Source: Candidatus Tumulicola sp. (GTDB taxonomy: Bacteria > Vulcanimicrobiota > Vulcanimicrobiia > Eremiobacterales > Eremiobacteraceae). From it: a DNA stretch of 64,000 bases. Below the pieces are notes generated by a model. It was not told the origin of the DNA and ran no database searches. It saw only the letters and a list, made by a program, of their open reading frames with translations. The translations under genes were made by a program, and so were the position numbers. Shown here piece after piece: positions 52,948 to 62,337 of the stretch. The DNA lies in contig DATNNM010000007.1 of NCBI GenBank assembly GCA_035601835.1, positions 1 to 64,000 of the forward strand, given 5' to 3'. The stretch's first letter is position 1. Each line of letters begins with the position of its first letter.

Positions 52948-53877
52948 CTACTTGACCAGGGTTTTCGCGGGAACGAACGTCACGCCGGCTCCGATCATTT
53001 CCGGGATCATCTTTGCGATGGCGTCCGCGGTTTCGGGATTTGGATGACCGATGGCGATGGCCTGCCCAGTCTTGAGCGCAACCGTTTGCGCGGCCTTCAA
53101 TTGCTCTTCGATCGCCTTTTGCGAGATCTCGTTGTCCAGGAACACGTCTCGCGCGGCATTCGGCACGCCGAGCGACTTCGCCGTCTGGATGCCGACGCTC
53201 GTGTTGCTCGTCTCCGAGTCGATGAAGAACAGATTGTTCCGCTTGAAGACCGCGAGCACGTCGCGCATGACGCGCGGATCGCTCGTCCCCTTGCTGCCCA
53301 TGTGGTTGTTGCCGCCGGGCACCGGCGGCAGTGAAGCGATATCCTGTTCGACTTGCGCGGCGATCTGAGCGTCGGTCATTTGCGTGGTGATCGCTCCTGG
53401 TCCGGGATTGTGCGTGTCCGACTCCGGCTGCATCGGGAGGTGGAGCATCACCGACTGGCCGGCGGCCAGCGCCGCATTCGCGATGTCGCGTCCATGCGGG
53501 GTCAGCGGCAAGATCGCCAACGTCAACGGAACCGGCAGTTGGATGAAGCGGTTACAGCGTTCGAAGTCATTGCCGCAGTCGTCGATGATGATCGCCACGC
53601 GCGGCAGCGGACTCGGGCCGCTCGCGAGCGGGCTCGCGCCTGGAGCGCCCTTTACTTGGCGCGACGGGATGGGCGGCGAAGGCGCTCCCACGCTGACCGC
53701 GCCATGCCGGGCGGTGGCGTGAGCTTTGTGTGCGCGGCTATTCGCCGCGTTGCGTTCCTTCAGATAGCCGACGGTGAACCAAACGGCTACCAGAACCGCC
53801 GCTACGACAAGAAGCGGGATCCATGCAGACTGACGGGGCGGACGCGCGCGTCGCCTGCGGCGACGCCTGAGTGGCAT
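52948..53877 (-). CDS. Divergent polysaccharide deacetylase (YibQ family)
   Basis: 309 residues. Arg-rich N-terminus then one TM anchor (about 18-40), a Pro/Ser-rich linker, and the YibQ domain: VAIIIDDCGNDFERC, VPLTLAILPLTPHGRDIAN, GQSVMLHLPMQPES, HMGSKGTSDPRVM, FFIDSETSN, and GQAIAIGHPNPETADAI. Predicted to face the periplasm; related proteins are linked to envelope integrity in Gram-negative bacteria. ATG at 53877. Confidence 0.92.
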   Translation of the reverse strand: MPLRRRRRRRARPPRQSAWIPLLVVAAVLVAVWFTVGYLKERNAANSRAHKAHATARHGAVSVGAPSPPIPSRQVKGAPGASPLASGPSPLPRVAIIIDDCGNDFERCNRFIQLPVPLTLAILPLTPHGRDIANAALAAGQSVMLHLPMQPESDTHNPGPGAITTQMTDAQIAAQVEQDIASLPPVPGGNNHMGSKGTSDPRVMRDVLAVFKRNNLFFIDSETSNTSVGIQTAKSLGVPNAARDVFLDNEISQKAIEEQLKAAQTVALKTGQAIAIGHPNPETADAIAKMIPEMIGAGVTFVPAKTLVK

Positions 53878-53935
53878 ACCGCACGGAAGTTCGCACGCTG
53901 CGCGATGCGGCCCTCGTTACATCAGGCTATGGCGG

Positions 53936-54424
53936 TCAGTGGCCGGGTGAGGGGGTTGGCGAAGCTGACGGCTTAAAGATATCGGGCAGCGGGAGGCCCT
54001 TGAGCGCGTTGATGGTGATGTTGATGCGCTGCTCCGCGAGCACGCCACCCCCCGGATCGAGCACCTTGACCGTGATGTAGCGCGCTCCCGAAAGCGCGAC
54101 AGCGGCACCGTTGATCGGCACCGTGAAGTCACGATCGATCACGTAACCGAGGGGCGTCGCCGGGATGCTCCGGTCCACCGCTTCGGTCTGACTCGCGATA
54201 AGCGCGTCCGAGCCGTTGAACGCGGCAAGCTGCACGCTGTTGATCGGCACTTTGCCAAAACCGTGCGCGACAGCATGGAGGTGTATCGTCGCCTGTTTGT
54301 CGAGCAGGCCTACGACGATCGGGTTCGGGGTCATCGTGATCGACAACGAGTGACTCGAGCAGCCCGCTGCGGCGAGGACCGCGGCGACGATGGCGGCGGC
54401 GCCATATTTGTGGGGCGTTCGCAT
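53936..54424 (-). CDS. Lipoprotein of unknown function
   Basis: 162 residues. Signal with lipobox AAAGC at residues 18-22 (VAAVLAAAGCSSHSL). The mature part is beta-rich with one immunoglobulin-like domain (ITMTPNPIVVGLLDKQATIH; VINDRDF and ITVKVLDPGGG type strands) and a Pro/Ser tail. Nothing indicates a specific function. Confidence 0.8.
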   Translation of the reverse strand: MRTPHKYGAAAIVAAVLAAAGCSSHSLSITMTPNPIVVGLLDKQATIHLHAVAHGFGKVPINSVQLAAFNGSDALIASQTEAVDRSIPATPLGYVIDRDFTVPINGAAVALSGARYITVKVLDPGGGVLAEQRINITINALKGLPLPDIFKPSASPTPSPGH

Positions 54425-54557
54425 GAAGTTCTCCTATTGAGGGCTTGGAAGCGGGGGCCGATGGGCTGCGCGTCTTTAGTATAGAAACGGAAAAGAGCGG
54501 CGGCAGGTTGCGGATGTCCCGCTCCGGGGTTTCCTTTTCGGCTCTCGGTGGCCTGCT

Positions 54558-55853
54558 TTATGAGCTTTTAGCGCGAGCGCTAAACAGCCACAGCAGGTTC
54601 AGCATCACCAAATTCGCGACCATGCTGGACCCGCCATACGAGAAGAACGGCAACGTGATGCCGGTGAGCGGGAAAAGGCCGACGACGCCGCCGACGATTA
54701 CGAACACTTGGATCGCGAGCGTCGCCGAAAAGCCGGTCGCCAGCAATGCGGTGAAGCGATCGCCGGCTGCAAAGGCGATCGCAAAACCGCGCACGACGAG
54801 GACCATGTACAGCGCGAGCAGCGCCAGGCCGCCGATGAGACCGAACTCTTCTGCCCAGGCGGCGAAAGTGTAGTCGGTCGCGGCGTCGGGGATGAAGCCC
54901 GGATGGCCGAGATGATAGCCCGTGCCGAACAAACCGCCGGCCGCCAGCGAGAAGTAGCTCTGCTCGGCTTGGTATCCGCGGCCGAGCGGATCGTTCCACG
55001 GATTCAACCACACGCCGATGCGCGTCTGCACGTACGAGAAATGGCTCGCGATGAGCCACGCGCCGAGTGCGAAGATCACGGCTGCTGCGATCACGATGTC
55101 GAGCCGGCGCGACGCGGCATACAGCATGACGAGGAAGATGCCCAAGAAGAGCGCGGCCATGCCGACGTCGCGCTGCAGCGCCAGCGTGAGGATGGAGACG
55201 CCCCAACCGAGCACGAGAGGTCCCAGCAGCTTGACGTTTGCGCGCACTTCGTGCCAATGCAGCGCGGCGATCGCCTCGCCGTTGCGCGCAAGGTACGCCG
55301 CCATGAAGAACACCATGAACAGCTTGATGCCTTCGACCGGCTGCGCGCTGAACGGGCCGATGCGAAACCAGAGGCGAGCGCCATTGACTTCTTGGCCGAA
55401 GAGCATGAGCAGCACGAAGAGCGCGAGCGACACCAGCACCCACGGATACGTGACGCTTTCCAGGCGGCGGTACTGCGCGAAAAGGCGCTGACCCAGGATG
55501 ACGATCGCGAGGCCGACGATCAGCGCGCCTATCTGGTGACGGCCGAGATACGGGTCGATCCTGCTGATCACGAGTATGCCGAGCGCGCACAGCGCCACGA
55601 CGATGGGGATGAGGGTCTGGTCGCGCTCCGCCGCGTCGGGTGCGCCGGCTTGCCACAGCAAAAACCCGGCGCCTGCGAGCAAGAGCGTCCACCAAGGGAA
55701 ATAGCCGTCCAGCGGCAGCAGCAGTGCGAGGACGACGCCGGCGCCGCACAGCACGACGAGCAGCGCCGGGTTCAGCCAACGAGCGCGGGGTAGCGGCGGC
55801 CGCCCGACCGCCGCTTGCGAGGTTTTAGCTAGTGCCCCTTCCACGGACCCCAC
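54558..55853 (-). CDS. FtsW/RodA-family glycosyltransferase (SEDS)
   Basis: 431 residues from GTG at 55853, with GTG 55844 possible; both overlap the upstream lipoprotein gene. About ten TM segments. Peptidoglycan polymerase of the SEDS family: NGARLWFRIGPFSAQPVEGI, TLALQRDVGMAALFL with the conserved Asp, QAEQSYFSLAAGGLFGTGYH, DYTFAAWAEEFGLIG and TLPFFSYGGSSMVANL. With the FHA and PP2C genes nearby the layout recalls the actinobacterial fhaB-pstP-rodA-pbpA cluster, but no kinase or PBP is present here. Confidence 0.93.
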   Translation of the reverse strand: MGSVEGALAKTSQAAVGRPPLPRARWLNPALLVVLCGAGVVLALLLPLDGYFPWWTLLLAGAGFLLWQAGAPDAAERDQTLIPIVVALCALGILVISRIDPYLGRHQIGALIVGLAIVILGQRLFAQYRRLESVTYPWVLVSLALFVLLMLFGQEVNGARLWFRIGPFSAQPVEGIKLFMVFFMAAYLARNGEAIAALHWHEVRANVKLLGPLVLGWGVSILTLALQRDVGMAALFLGIFLVMLYAASRRLDIVIAAAVIFALGAWLIASHFSYVQTRIGVWLNPWNDPLGRGYQAEQSYFSLAAGGLFGTGYHLGHPGFIPDAATDYTFAAWAEEFGLIGGLALLALYMVLVVRGFAIAFAAGDRFTALLATGFSATLAIQVFVIVGGVVGLFPLTGITLPFFSYGGSSMVANLVMLNLLWLFSARAKSS

Positions 55854-56524
55854 GGCCTGCTGACGCCGCGTACCGTGCTCAATGGCACTCTAACGGAATT
55901 CTCCGTAAGATACCCGGTGTTCGGCGCGCAGTCGGTCGGATTGGGGCCATTTCCAGCCGTTATGTCGAAGCTCAAGGGAGCACCGCCGATGGTCGCGAGC
56001 CCCAAAAGAAACGTGATGGTGTTGCCGCTCACGAATGGCGTCGCCTCGCCGTTGAATCCTGATTTGTTGGCTATCGGATAGTTGCCGTCCGCAAGGCGGT
56101 TGAACATGGCAATTTCTTCATCGTTGTTGTACGTGCCGGTCGGCCCGCAAAAGCCCTCGGTAAATCCGTCGCTGAAGTTCCCGTCGATGTCGAAGCCGAC
56201 GATCGCGGCAAGGGTCGTGGCGGTCGGGGAGCCGCCCGGCGGCGGGATCACCACCGGCTGCGCGAACGTGATGGTCACGGACACGGTGTTGCGCGGACCC
56301 GCCACGGGGGCGCTCCGCGTCATCGAAATATTGGTGATGTCGTAAACGGTTCCGATTGCCCCGGGGATCGTGTCTCCTAACGGATCCGCAGCTGACACGG
56401 TGATCGGAGGCGGAGCCGGTGGCGGAGGCGGTCCGCCGGAAGTGGTGCCGCAACTGGACCCCATCGCCAAGACGCCGGCGACTCCAAGGATGGCCATATG
56501 CCAAGTGTAGCCCTTGATGGACAT
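55829..56524 (-). CDS. Lipoprotein-like secreted protein
   Basis: 231 residues from ATG at 56524, with GAGGAG before it. Signal ending in GSSC (imperfect lipobox) then a Pro-rich spacer (GGPPPPPAPPP). The mature part has DPLGDTIPGAIGTVYDITN, VGFDIDGNFSDGFTEGFCGP and a Cys pair (EGFCGP, PTDCAP), looking like a calcium-binding or adhesion-type beta domain; no family recognised. It overlaps the FtsW/RodA gene by 25 bases and lies between it and the phosphatase. Confidence 0.75.
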   Translation of the reverse strand: MSIKGYTWHMAILGVAGVLAMGSSCGTTSGGPPPPPAPPPITVSAADPLGDTIPGAIGTVYDITNISMTRSAPVAGPRNTVSVTITFAQPVVIPPPGGSPTATTLAAIVGFDIDGNFSDGFTEGFCGPTGTYNNDEEIAMFNRLADGNYPIANKSGFNGEATPFVSGNTITFLLGLATIGGAPLSFDITAGNGPNPTDCAPNTGYLTENSVRVPLSTVRGVSRPWGPWKGH

Positions 56525-56575
56525 CAACGCTCCTCTTCTTAGGTTCGTTTTGAGTGAATCGACTTTAACTACGCG

Positions 56576-57688
56576 CTATTTCTGCGTGTGACCTTTGAGC
56601 AACACGAACGCGTCGGCGTCGGCGGCTTTGGAGATCGGCAAGCCTTCGTGCAGCTTGGCTTGCACGTCGGCCGGCAGGCTCTCTTCCAAGACCGGATAGG
56701 TCTTGCGAGTCACGTGCAGCGGCACGCCGAAGACGCTAGCGGGAGCGCCCGCGTACAGCGCGACTCTGCCGCCTGAGTCGGCGCCCAAATAGAGATGGTT
56801 GTCGCCTACCCACCAACCGACGAGGCCGGTTGTGGCGACGACGAAGACGGCGAGTGCCGTGCTGACGATCAGCAGCGGGCGAGGCGTACCGCGGCGGCGC
56901 GGCGCTGCATCTGACGGCGACCCGTGCACGGTGGCTTCCCGAGCGAGGATGACCGTGGCGTTATCGGCCCCGCCGGCGCCCCGCGCCAAAGCCACAACGC
57001 GTGCGGCGCACTCGTGCACGCTCTCCCGGGCCGAGAGCGCGGCTTGCAGATCGGACAGCGCGACGCCGCGATACGCACCGTCAGTGCACAGCGCTACCGC
57101 GTCGCGCGCGTGCAGCGTGTAGTGCGCCACGCGCGGCGGCACCGCGGCAGCTTCTTCGACGCCCAGCACGCGGGTCAGCAGCGGCCTGGTTATGCGCTGC
57201 GGTCTGGCCAGGCGCTGCTTGCCGCCGCCGCTGCGCACGAACTCGGGGACGATCGATTCGTCGGGTGTGAGCTGCACCAACTCGTTGCGGCGCATCAGAA
57301 ACGCCCGCGAATCACCCACGTGGGCGACGAATGCCTTGTCGTCCACGAGCAGCACGGCCGTGCACGTCGAGGCTGCGGCGACGTGATCGTCGGTGCTGCC
57401 GCCGCCGTGCAGTAGACGATCGTTCGCTTCGGCGAACGCTTCGGTCAGGAGTTCGCGGATATTGGTCGGGGTGAGGCTGCGCTGTGGGAAGGTGGCGCGC
57501 AGCAGCTCTCGGCGGATGACTTCGCGAACGCCGTCCACGACGATCGCGGAAGCTTGAACGCCGTCCGCCCGGCCGAAGCCATCAGCGATCGCCAGCAGCG
57601 TGACGTTCGGGTGCAGTTGTTCGACGCACCAGGCGTCGTCGTTCGCGCGCTGGCCGGCGCCGATGTCGGTGGCGACGCCAATTTCCAT
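56576..57688 (-). CDS. PP2C-type protein serine/threonine phosphatase with TM tail
   Basis: 370 residues. PP2C domain (1-245): GVATDIGAGQRANDDAW with the metal Asp, LAIADGFGRADG, AFVAHVGDSRAFLMRRNELV, RDAVALCTDGAYRGVA and GGADNATVILAR. One TM segment (about 273-295) and about 75 residues outside follow. It should dephosphorylate proteins at the inner membrane, probably those of cell-wall growth, as its partner genes are FHA and FtsW/RodA. No matching kinase is in the window. Confidence 0.93.
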   Translation of the reverse strand: MEIGVATDIGAGQRANDDAWCVEQLHPNVTLLAIADGFGRADGVQASAIVVDGVREVIRRELLRATFPQRSLTPTNIRELLTEAFAEANDRLLHGGGSTDDHVAAASTCTAVLLVDDKAFVAHVGDSRAFLMRRNELVQLTPDESIVPEFVRSGGGKQRLARPQRITRPLLTRVLGVEEAAAVPPRVAHYTLHARDAVALCTDGAYRGVALSDLQAALSARESVHECAARVVALARGAGGADNATVILAREATVHGSPSDAAPRRRGTPRPLLIVSTALAVFVVATTGLVGWWVGDNHLYLGADSGGRVALYAGAPASVFGVPLHVTRKTYPVLEESLPADVQAKLHEGLPISKAADADAFVLLKGHTQK

Positions 57689-57726
57689 CGCCTACATGTT
57701 CCTTTTGCCGGGCGCGCGATGAGGAC

Positions 57727-58161
57727 TTAATCGTCTTTGCTCGGCGCCACGCCCAGAAAGACTATTTGGTTGGCTCCAAGACCAATCCTGTCCCCACGCC
57801 GCAGCGGCGCAGGTCCGCTGAGGCGGCGGCCGTTGAGCAACGTGCCGTTGGTGGAATCAAGATCTTCGATGACCGCCTCGCTACCGTCCAGCTTGAAGCG
57901 CGCGTGCAGCTTGCTGACCGTCGCGTCATCGAAGACGATCGTGCAGGCTTGACCGCGACCGAGCACGCAGCCGTCCTTGACTTCCACGATTTCGGGCGCG
58001 GCACCGGGCCGGACGATTTGCAGCGCGACGCCTTCCGGCGGCGTCTTTCCCGCAGGCTGAGCTGCCGGGGTCGGGCGGCGGAACGCCCACAGCGCCAGCG
58101 CCAGCGTCGCGAGCGCGACGATCAGCGACTCCCAGCGCACGGCGAGCGCATCAGCCATCAT
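57727..58161 (-). CDS. FHA-domain membrane protein
   Basis: 144 residues from ATG 58161 or 58158, overlapping the end of rsmB by up to 11 bases. One TM segment near the N-terminus (LIVALATLALALWAF), then an FHA domain: GCVLGRGQACTIVF, SKLHARFKLDG, IEDLDSTNGTLLNGRRL and LRRGDRIGLG. It binds phosphothreonine peptides; with the phosphatase next to it, a phospho-signalling role at the membrane is likely. Confidence 0.93.
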   Translation of the reverse strand: MMADALAVRWESLIVALATLALALWAFRRPTPAAQPAGKTPPEGVALQIVRPGAAPEIVEVKDGCVLGRGQACTIVFDDATVSKLHARFKLDGSEAVIEDLDSTNGTLLNGRRLSGPAPLRRGDRIGLGANQIVFLGVAPSKDD

Positions 58162-59467
58162 CGCGCTTTTTTTCGAGCAGCGCATAGAAGAATCCGTCGT
58201 TTCCGTCAACGCCGGGGACGGTCAGCAGATACGGGCCGAGCGCTCGCGCGGACTCCGTCTTGGCGGCCCAGCTCGCCAGTGACGTCGCGCTCCATTCCGG
58301 GTTATGCGTCAAGAAGTTCGCGACCACGTCTTCATCCTCAGCGGGATGCGTGGAGCAGGTGGCGTACAGCAAGCGGCCGCGTGGCGCTACCCGTTCCGCG
58401 GCGCGCTCGAGGATCGCCTGCTGGATGCTTGAGAAGCGGATTGGATCGTCGGCTTTCTTGCGCCAGCGGGCGTCGGCTCGCCGCCCGATGATGCCGATGC
58501 CCGAGCACGGCGCGTCGACCAGCGCGGCGTCCACCTCTTGCGGCACCGCATCAGGATATGGCTCTTTGGCGTCTGCCCGCATGACCACGATCGGGGTCGG
58601 CGACTTTGCGGCGAGACGACGCACGTGCTCGAGTTTGCGCTCGTCGTCGTCGATCGCATAAATCGTGCCCTTGCCGCCGAGCCGCGCTGCGATCATGCCG
58701 GTCTTTACCCCGCGGCCGGCGCACGCGTCGAGGATCGTCTCGCCGGGTTTCGGCGCGAGCAGGTGCACCGCGAGCTGACTCTCTTCGCTTTGGATGATCT
58801 GCCTCTCGTCGGCAATGCCATCTTCGACGATCAGGCACTCGGGAATTCCGTACTTGCCCCCAGCCGGCGCCGCGTCAGTGTCGACGCGCAGCGCGCGACG
58901 CGGCGTCGCGTTGATCGCGTCCGCGATTTGAAGCGCGCTGCCGAAGCCGAAGCGCTCGATGAAATGCTCCGCGAGCCAATCCGGCAGCGACGCGTAGAGG
59001 CCAAGCGCCGAGGGAGGATCGTCGACCTCTGGCTTCGGCGGGTAAACTCGCGCCAGTGCGAGCTTGCGCAAGATCGCGTTCGCGACCGCCGCGGTGCCCG
59101 CGTGGCCGCCCGCGCGCGCCAACGCCACGCTTTCGTTGACGGCGCTGTGCGCGGGCACTCTATCGAGATACAACAATTGGTAGGCCCCGAGCAGGAGCGC
59201 CCACTGAAGCCCGCGATCCAATTCGGCGAATGGCCGGCGAAGTTGTTTTTGCAACGCCCACTCGAGGCTGCGGCGTCGTTTGAGCGTGCCGTGCGCCAGT
59301 TCCGTCGCCAGCCGGCGGTCTCGCGGGTCGAGATGCGCGGCGCGCGATTCGCGATCGAGCGCGCCGGCGGCGTCGCCGCCTTTCAGAAGCGCGCGCCAGG
59401 CGACCGCCCGCGCAGGGCTGACGCTCTTGACCCGCTCTTGTAGCAACGGAGCTTTAGCTCCGTTCAT
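58151..59467 (-). CDS. rsmB: 16S rRNA (cytosine-967-C5) methyltransferase RsmB; start inside a hairpin element
   Basis: 438 residues from ATG at 59467, overlapping the fmt stop (ATGA). N-terminal NusB-like domain (VAWRALLKGGDAAGALDRES to about 140), then the SAM-dependent domain: ILDACAGRGVKTGMIAARLG, VDAALVDAPCSGIGIIGRRA with the catalytic Cys in DAPCSGIG, and LLYATCSTHPAEDEDVVANF with the second Cys. The first ten codons (MNGAKAPLLQ) are the ACGGAGCT hairpin and its TTGTAG flank, in frame. The longer open frame to 59554 lacks support. Confidence 0.94.
   Translation of the reverse strand: MNGAKAPLLQERVKSVSPARAVAWRALLKGGDAAGALDRESRAAHLDPRDRRLATELAHGTLKRRRSLEWALQKQLRRPFAELDRGLQWALLLGAYQLLYLDRVPAHSAVNESVALARAGGHAGTAAVANAILRKLALARVYPPKPEVDDPPSALGLYASLPDWLAEHFIERFGFGSALQIADAINATPRRALRVDTDAAPAGGKYGIPECLIVEDGIADERQIIQSEESQLAVHLLAPKPGETILDACAGRGVKTGMIAARLGGKGTIYAIDDDERKLEHVRRLAAKSPTPIVVMRADAKEPYPDAVPQEVDAALVDAPCSGIGIIGRRADARWRKKADDPIRFSSIQQAILERAAERVAPRGRLLYATCSTHPAEDEDVVANFLTHNPEWSATSLASWAAKTESARALGPYLLTVPGVDGNDGFFYALLEKKRDDG
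59438..59463 (+). repeat. Hairpin element at the rsmB start
   Basis: ACGGAGCTTTAGCTCCGT at 59446-59463, preceded by TTGTAGCA. It encodes, in reverse, residues of the rsmB N-terminus and lies 1 base from the fmt stop codon. Same subfamily as at 22564. Confidence 0.85.
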
Positions 59468-60342
59468 TTGACTTGACGCGCGAATTCGGCACCCGTCATC
59501 GCGGGTTTCCCCTCGGGAATCACTCTGAGCAGACGCACGACCCCGCCGCGACACGCGACCGCGAAAGCGTCGCCATCAACGCCGACATCCCCGCGAGGCG
59601 ACACCTCGGCTTCCAGGACTTTGACGCGCACGCCGTTCACGAGCGCCCACGCGCCAGGCTTCGGACTCAGGCTGCGCACCTGGTTCACGACAGCGAGCGG
59701 ATCGGAATCGAAATCGATCCGAAGGTCTTCTTTTCTCAGAGGCTTGGTGTACGTCGCGCGCTCGTGTTCTTGCGGCGTTCGAGCGAGCCGCCCCTCATCA
59801 AGCTGAGCGGCGGCTTCAAGCAACATGTCGGAGCCGAGTCTTGCAAGGCGATCGTGCAGCGCGGCAAAGTCATCGGTTGCCTCAATCGCCACTGATCGTT
59901 GGAGTGCAATGTCGCCTGCATCCATCCGTGGTGACATCCAAATGACGCTCACGCCGGTGGTCTTTAGGCCTTCGCGCAATGCGGCCTGGATCGGCGTCGC
60001 GCCGCGATACTGCGGCAGCAGACTAGGGTGGACGTTTAGGGCGCCAAGCGTTGCGCTTTCCAAGAGCGCGACGGGGAGTATCTTCCCGTACGACACGCAT
60101 GCGAGCAGTTCAGGCCGCAGGCCCGCTGCGAGCGCCACGAATCCCGCGTCCAACTTCTCCGGCGTGAAAACGTCAAGCCCGAGCGGCACAGCCGCCGCTT
60201 TCACCGGCGTGGGCGTCAGTTTGAGGCCTCGGCCGGCGGGGCGGTCAGCCTGGGTGTACACCGCGGCGATGTCGTGCGCTGAGGCTAGTGCGCTTAGACT
60301 CGGTATCGCGAAGTCGGAGCTGCCGAAGAAAATAGTGCGCAA
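59464..60342 (-). CDS. fmt: Methionyl-tRNA formyltransferase Fmt
   Basis: 292 residues if it starts at TTG 60342 (LRTIFFGSSDFAIPSL), which fits the family; the open frame to 60420 overlaps def and lacks conserved sequence. Uses 10-formyl-THF to formylate initiator Met-tRNA. Motifs: LNVHPSLLPQYRGATPIQAA with the SLLP loop, VSVIWMSPRMDAGDIALQ, and the C-terminal domain WALVNGVRVKVLEAE. So the cell still needs 10-formyl-THF even though purine formylation uses PurP. Order def-fmt-rsmB is common in bacteria. Confidence 0.94.
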   Translation of the reverse strand: MRTIFFGSSDFAIPSLSALASAHDIAAVYTQADRPAGRGLKLTPTPVKAAAVPLGLDVFTPEKLDAGFVALAAGLRPELLACVSYGKILPVALLESATLGALNVHPSLLPQYRGATPIQAALREGLKTTGVSVIWMSPRMDAGDIALQRSVAIEATDDFAALHDRLARLGSDMLLEAAAQLDEGRLARTPQEHERATYTKPLRKEDLRIDFDSDPLAVVNQVRSLSPKPGAWALVNGVRVKVLEAEVSPRGDVGVDGDAFAVACRGGVVRLLRVIPEGKPAMTGAEFARQVK

Positions 60343-60361
60343 TCTGCGGGGCGCGCCCGGC

Positions 60362-60883
60362 CTAGACGTTGCGAACGGCTTCTCCGTCTTCGTCTGCGCC
60401 AGCCTCGATGGGCACGGCATCGCGGATGTTGGTGGCCTTGTCCGTGATCAGTACCCCGTCGAGGTGGTCGACCTCGTGCTGGAAGCAGCGCGCCAACCAC
60501 CCTTCCGCCTCGATGCGCAGTCGTTTCCCGTGGCGGTCGAGCCCGCTCACGACGCACTTCTCCGCGCGTTTGACGTCACCGATCGTGCCGGGAATCGAAA
60601 GACACCCTTCGGTGCCTTGGATCTCGCCCTCGAATCCGCTCAGCACCGGATTGACGATCGCGTAAGGCCCGCTGTCTTCACCGACATGCACCACGATGAT
60701 GCGTTTGACGACGCCGACTTGCGGTGCTGCCAGCCCGATGCCCGGCGCCGCGTACATCGTCTCGAACATGTCGTCGATGAGCGCTTGAGTCATGGGCAGC
60801 TTCAGCTCCAAGGCCGACACCTTTTTAGCGACCTTGTGCAGGATTGGATCCGGGTCGGTGAGGATGCGGCGTGTGTAGGCCAT
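60362..60883 (-). CDS. def: Peptide deformylase Def
   Basis: 173 residues from ATG at 60883; a GTG 3 bases earlier is also possible. Metalloenzyme removing the formyl group of new proteins. The three motifs are clear: PGIGLAAPQVG, EGCLSIPG with the metal Cys, and QHEVDHLDG with HExxH. The start overlaps the hslU stop by 1 base (TGATG). Confidence 0.97.
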   Translation of the reverse strand: MAYTRRILTDPDPILHKVAKKVSALELKLPMTQALIDDMFETMYAAPGIGLAAPQVGVVKRIIVVHVGEDSGPYAIVNPVLSGFEGEIQGTEGCLSIPGTIGDVKRAEKCVVSGLDRHGKRLRIEAEGWLARCFQHEVDHLDGVLITDKATNIRDAVPIEAGADEDGEAVRNV

Positions 60884-62298
60884 CACAGAATGTACTGCGA
60901 CAAATCCTGGTCTTTGACGATCTCGGCGAGGCGTTCTTCGACGTACTGCTCGTCCACCACGATCTCGCCGCCGCGCTCAGGCGCCTCGTACGAAACGCCC
61001 TCCAAGACCTTCTCCAGCATCGTGTGCAGGCGCCGCGCTCCGATGTTCTCGGTCTGCTCGTTCACGAGCGTGGCCAGGCGCGCGATCGCATCGATGCCGC
61101 TCTCGGTGAACGTCAGGGAGACTCCGTCAGTGGCGAGCAATTGTTTATATTGCTCGATGAGCGCGTTCTTCGGCTGCGTCAGAATGGTCTTGAAATCATC
61201 TTTCGTCAGGCTGGCCAGCTCGACGCGGATCGGAAATCGTCCTTGCAGCTCGGGGATGAGATCGCTCGGCTTGCTGATATGGAATGCTCCGGCGCCGATG
61301 AACAGAACGTGGTCGGTCTTCACCGGACCGTATTTGGTCATCACGGTCGACCCTTCGACGATCGGCAAGATGTCACGCTGCACGCCCTCGCGCGAGATGT
61401 CCGGAACGCCGCCGCCGCGGCCGCTGCCGCCTGCGATCTTGTCCATCTCGTCGACGAAGATGATGCCGTTCTCTTCGGCGCGGCGCACCGCCTCGCGTTT
61501 GAGCGAATCGGTATCGACCAGCCTCGCCGCTTCTTCTTGCGTGAAGATCTGCTTGGCGTCGGCGACCGTCACGCGGCGCTTGCTGCGCCTCTTCGGCAGG
61601 ATGTTGCCGAGCAGGTCGCCCATGTTGGCGCCCATCTCCTCGCCCTGCGGTCCGCCGATGATGATCTGCTGCGACTCCTCGACGTCGATCTCGATCATGC
61701 GCACGTCGTAGAAACCGTCGCGCAATTCTTGCTTCACGCGCTGACGGCGAGTTTCGAGCTCTTCGCTGCGCGCAGGCGCGGGCGGCGCTTCCGGCGCGAC
61801 GCGAGCGCCCTGCTGCCGGCCGAGCATCGCAGAAAGCGCGGAGAAGGGATTTGCTTCGGAGTTCGTCGCGACGCGAGTCGACGGCTCGACGATGTCGGCA
61901 AGGCGCTCGATGGCGAGGTCCTCGGCCAGATCCTTTGTCTCTTCCACACGTTCCGCGCGCAGCATGCGAACGGCGGCTTCGACGAGGTCGCGCACCATGG
62001 ACTCGACATCGCGGCCTACATACCCGACCTCGGTGTATTTGGTGGCTTCCACTTTGATGAAGGGCGCGCCGACCAGGTTCGAAAGGCGGCGTGCTATCTC
62101 GGTTTTGCCGACTCCGGTCGGCCCGATCATCAGGATGTTCTTCGGGATCACCTCGTCGCGCATCTCGCCGCCAAGCCGCTCGCGCCGATAGCGATTGCGC
62201 AGCGCGATCGCGACGGCGCGCTTGGCTTGCGCCTGGCCGACGATGTAGCGGTCGAGTTCGGAGACGATGCGTTTAGGAGTGAGTTCGTTCGGGTCCAT
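60883..62298 (-). CDS. hslU: ATP-dependent protease ATPase subunit HslU
   Basis: 471 residues. AAA+ unfoldase of the HslUV protease. Marks: [20 protein letters not shown], Walker [38 protein letters not shown] (pore loop GYVG), Walker [13 protein letters not shown], and the C-terminal tail LSQYIL, the part that docks on HslV. The inserted I domain (about 110-230) is present. hslV is normally just upstream of hslU but is not here; a different gene is. Confidence 0.96.
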   Translation of the reverse strand: MDPNELTPKRIVSELDRYIVGQAQAKRAVAIALRNRYRRERLGGEMRDEVIPKNILMIGPTGVGKTEIARRLSNLVGAPFIKVEATKYTEVGYVGRDVESMVRDLVEAAVRMLRAERVEETKDLAEDLAIERLADIVEPSTRVATNSEANPFSALSAMLGRQQGARVAPEAPPAPARSEELETRRQRVKQELRDGFYDVRMIEIDVEESQQIIIGGPQGEEMGANMGDLLGNILPKRRSKRRVTVADAKQIFTQEEAARLVDTDSLKREAVRRAEENGIIFVDEMDKIAGGSGRGGGVPDISREGVQRDILPIVEGSTVMTKYGPVKTDHVLFIGAGAFHISKPSDLIPELQGRFPIRVELASLTKDDFKTILTQPKNALIEQYKQLLATDGVSLTFTESGIDAIARLATLVNEQTENIGARRLHTMLEKVLEGVSYEAPERGGEIVVDEQYVEERLAEIVKDQDLSQYIL

Positions 62299-62337
62299 GC
62301 TGCATTGGTTCTTTTCCCAAGCCTACAGCATGACCTT

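Noticed and set aside
59955-59970. GGTCTTTAGGCC in fmt as another hairpin element
   Set aside because: The stem is only 3-4 imperfect pairs and the TGTAG flank is missing; it is ordinary coding sequence.
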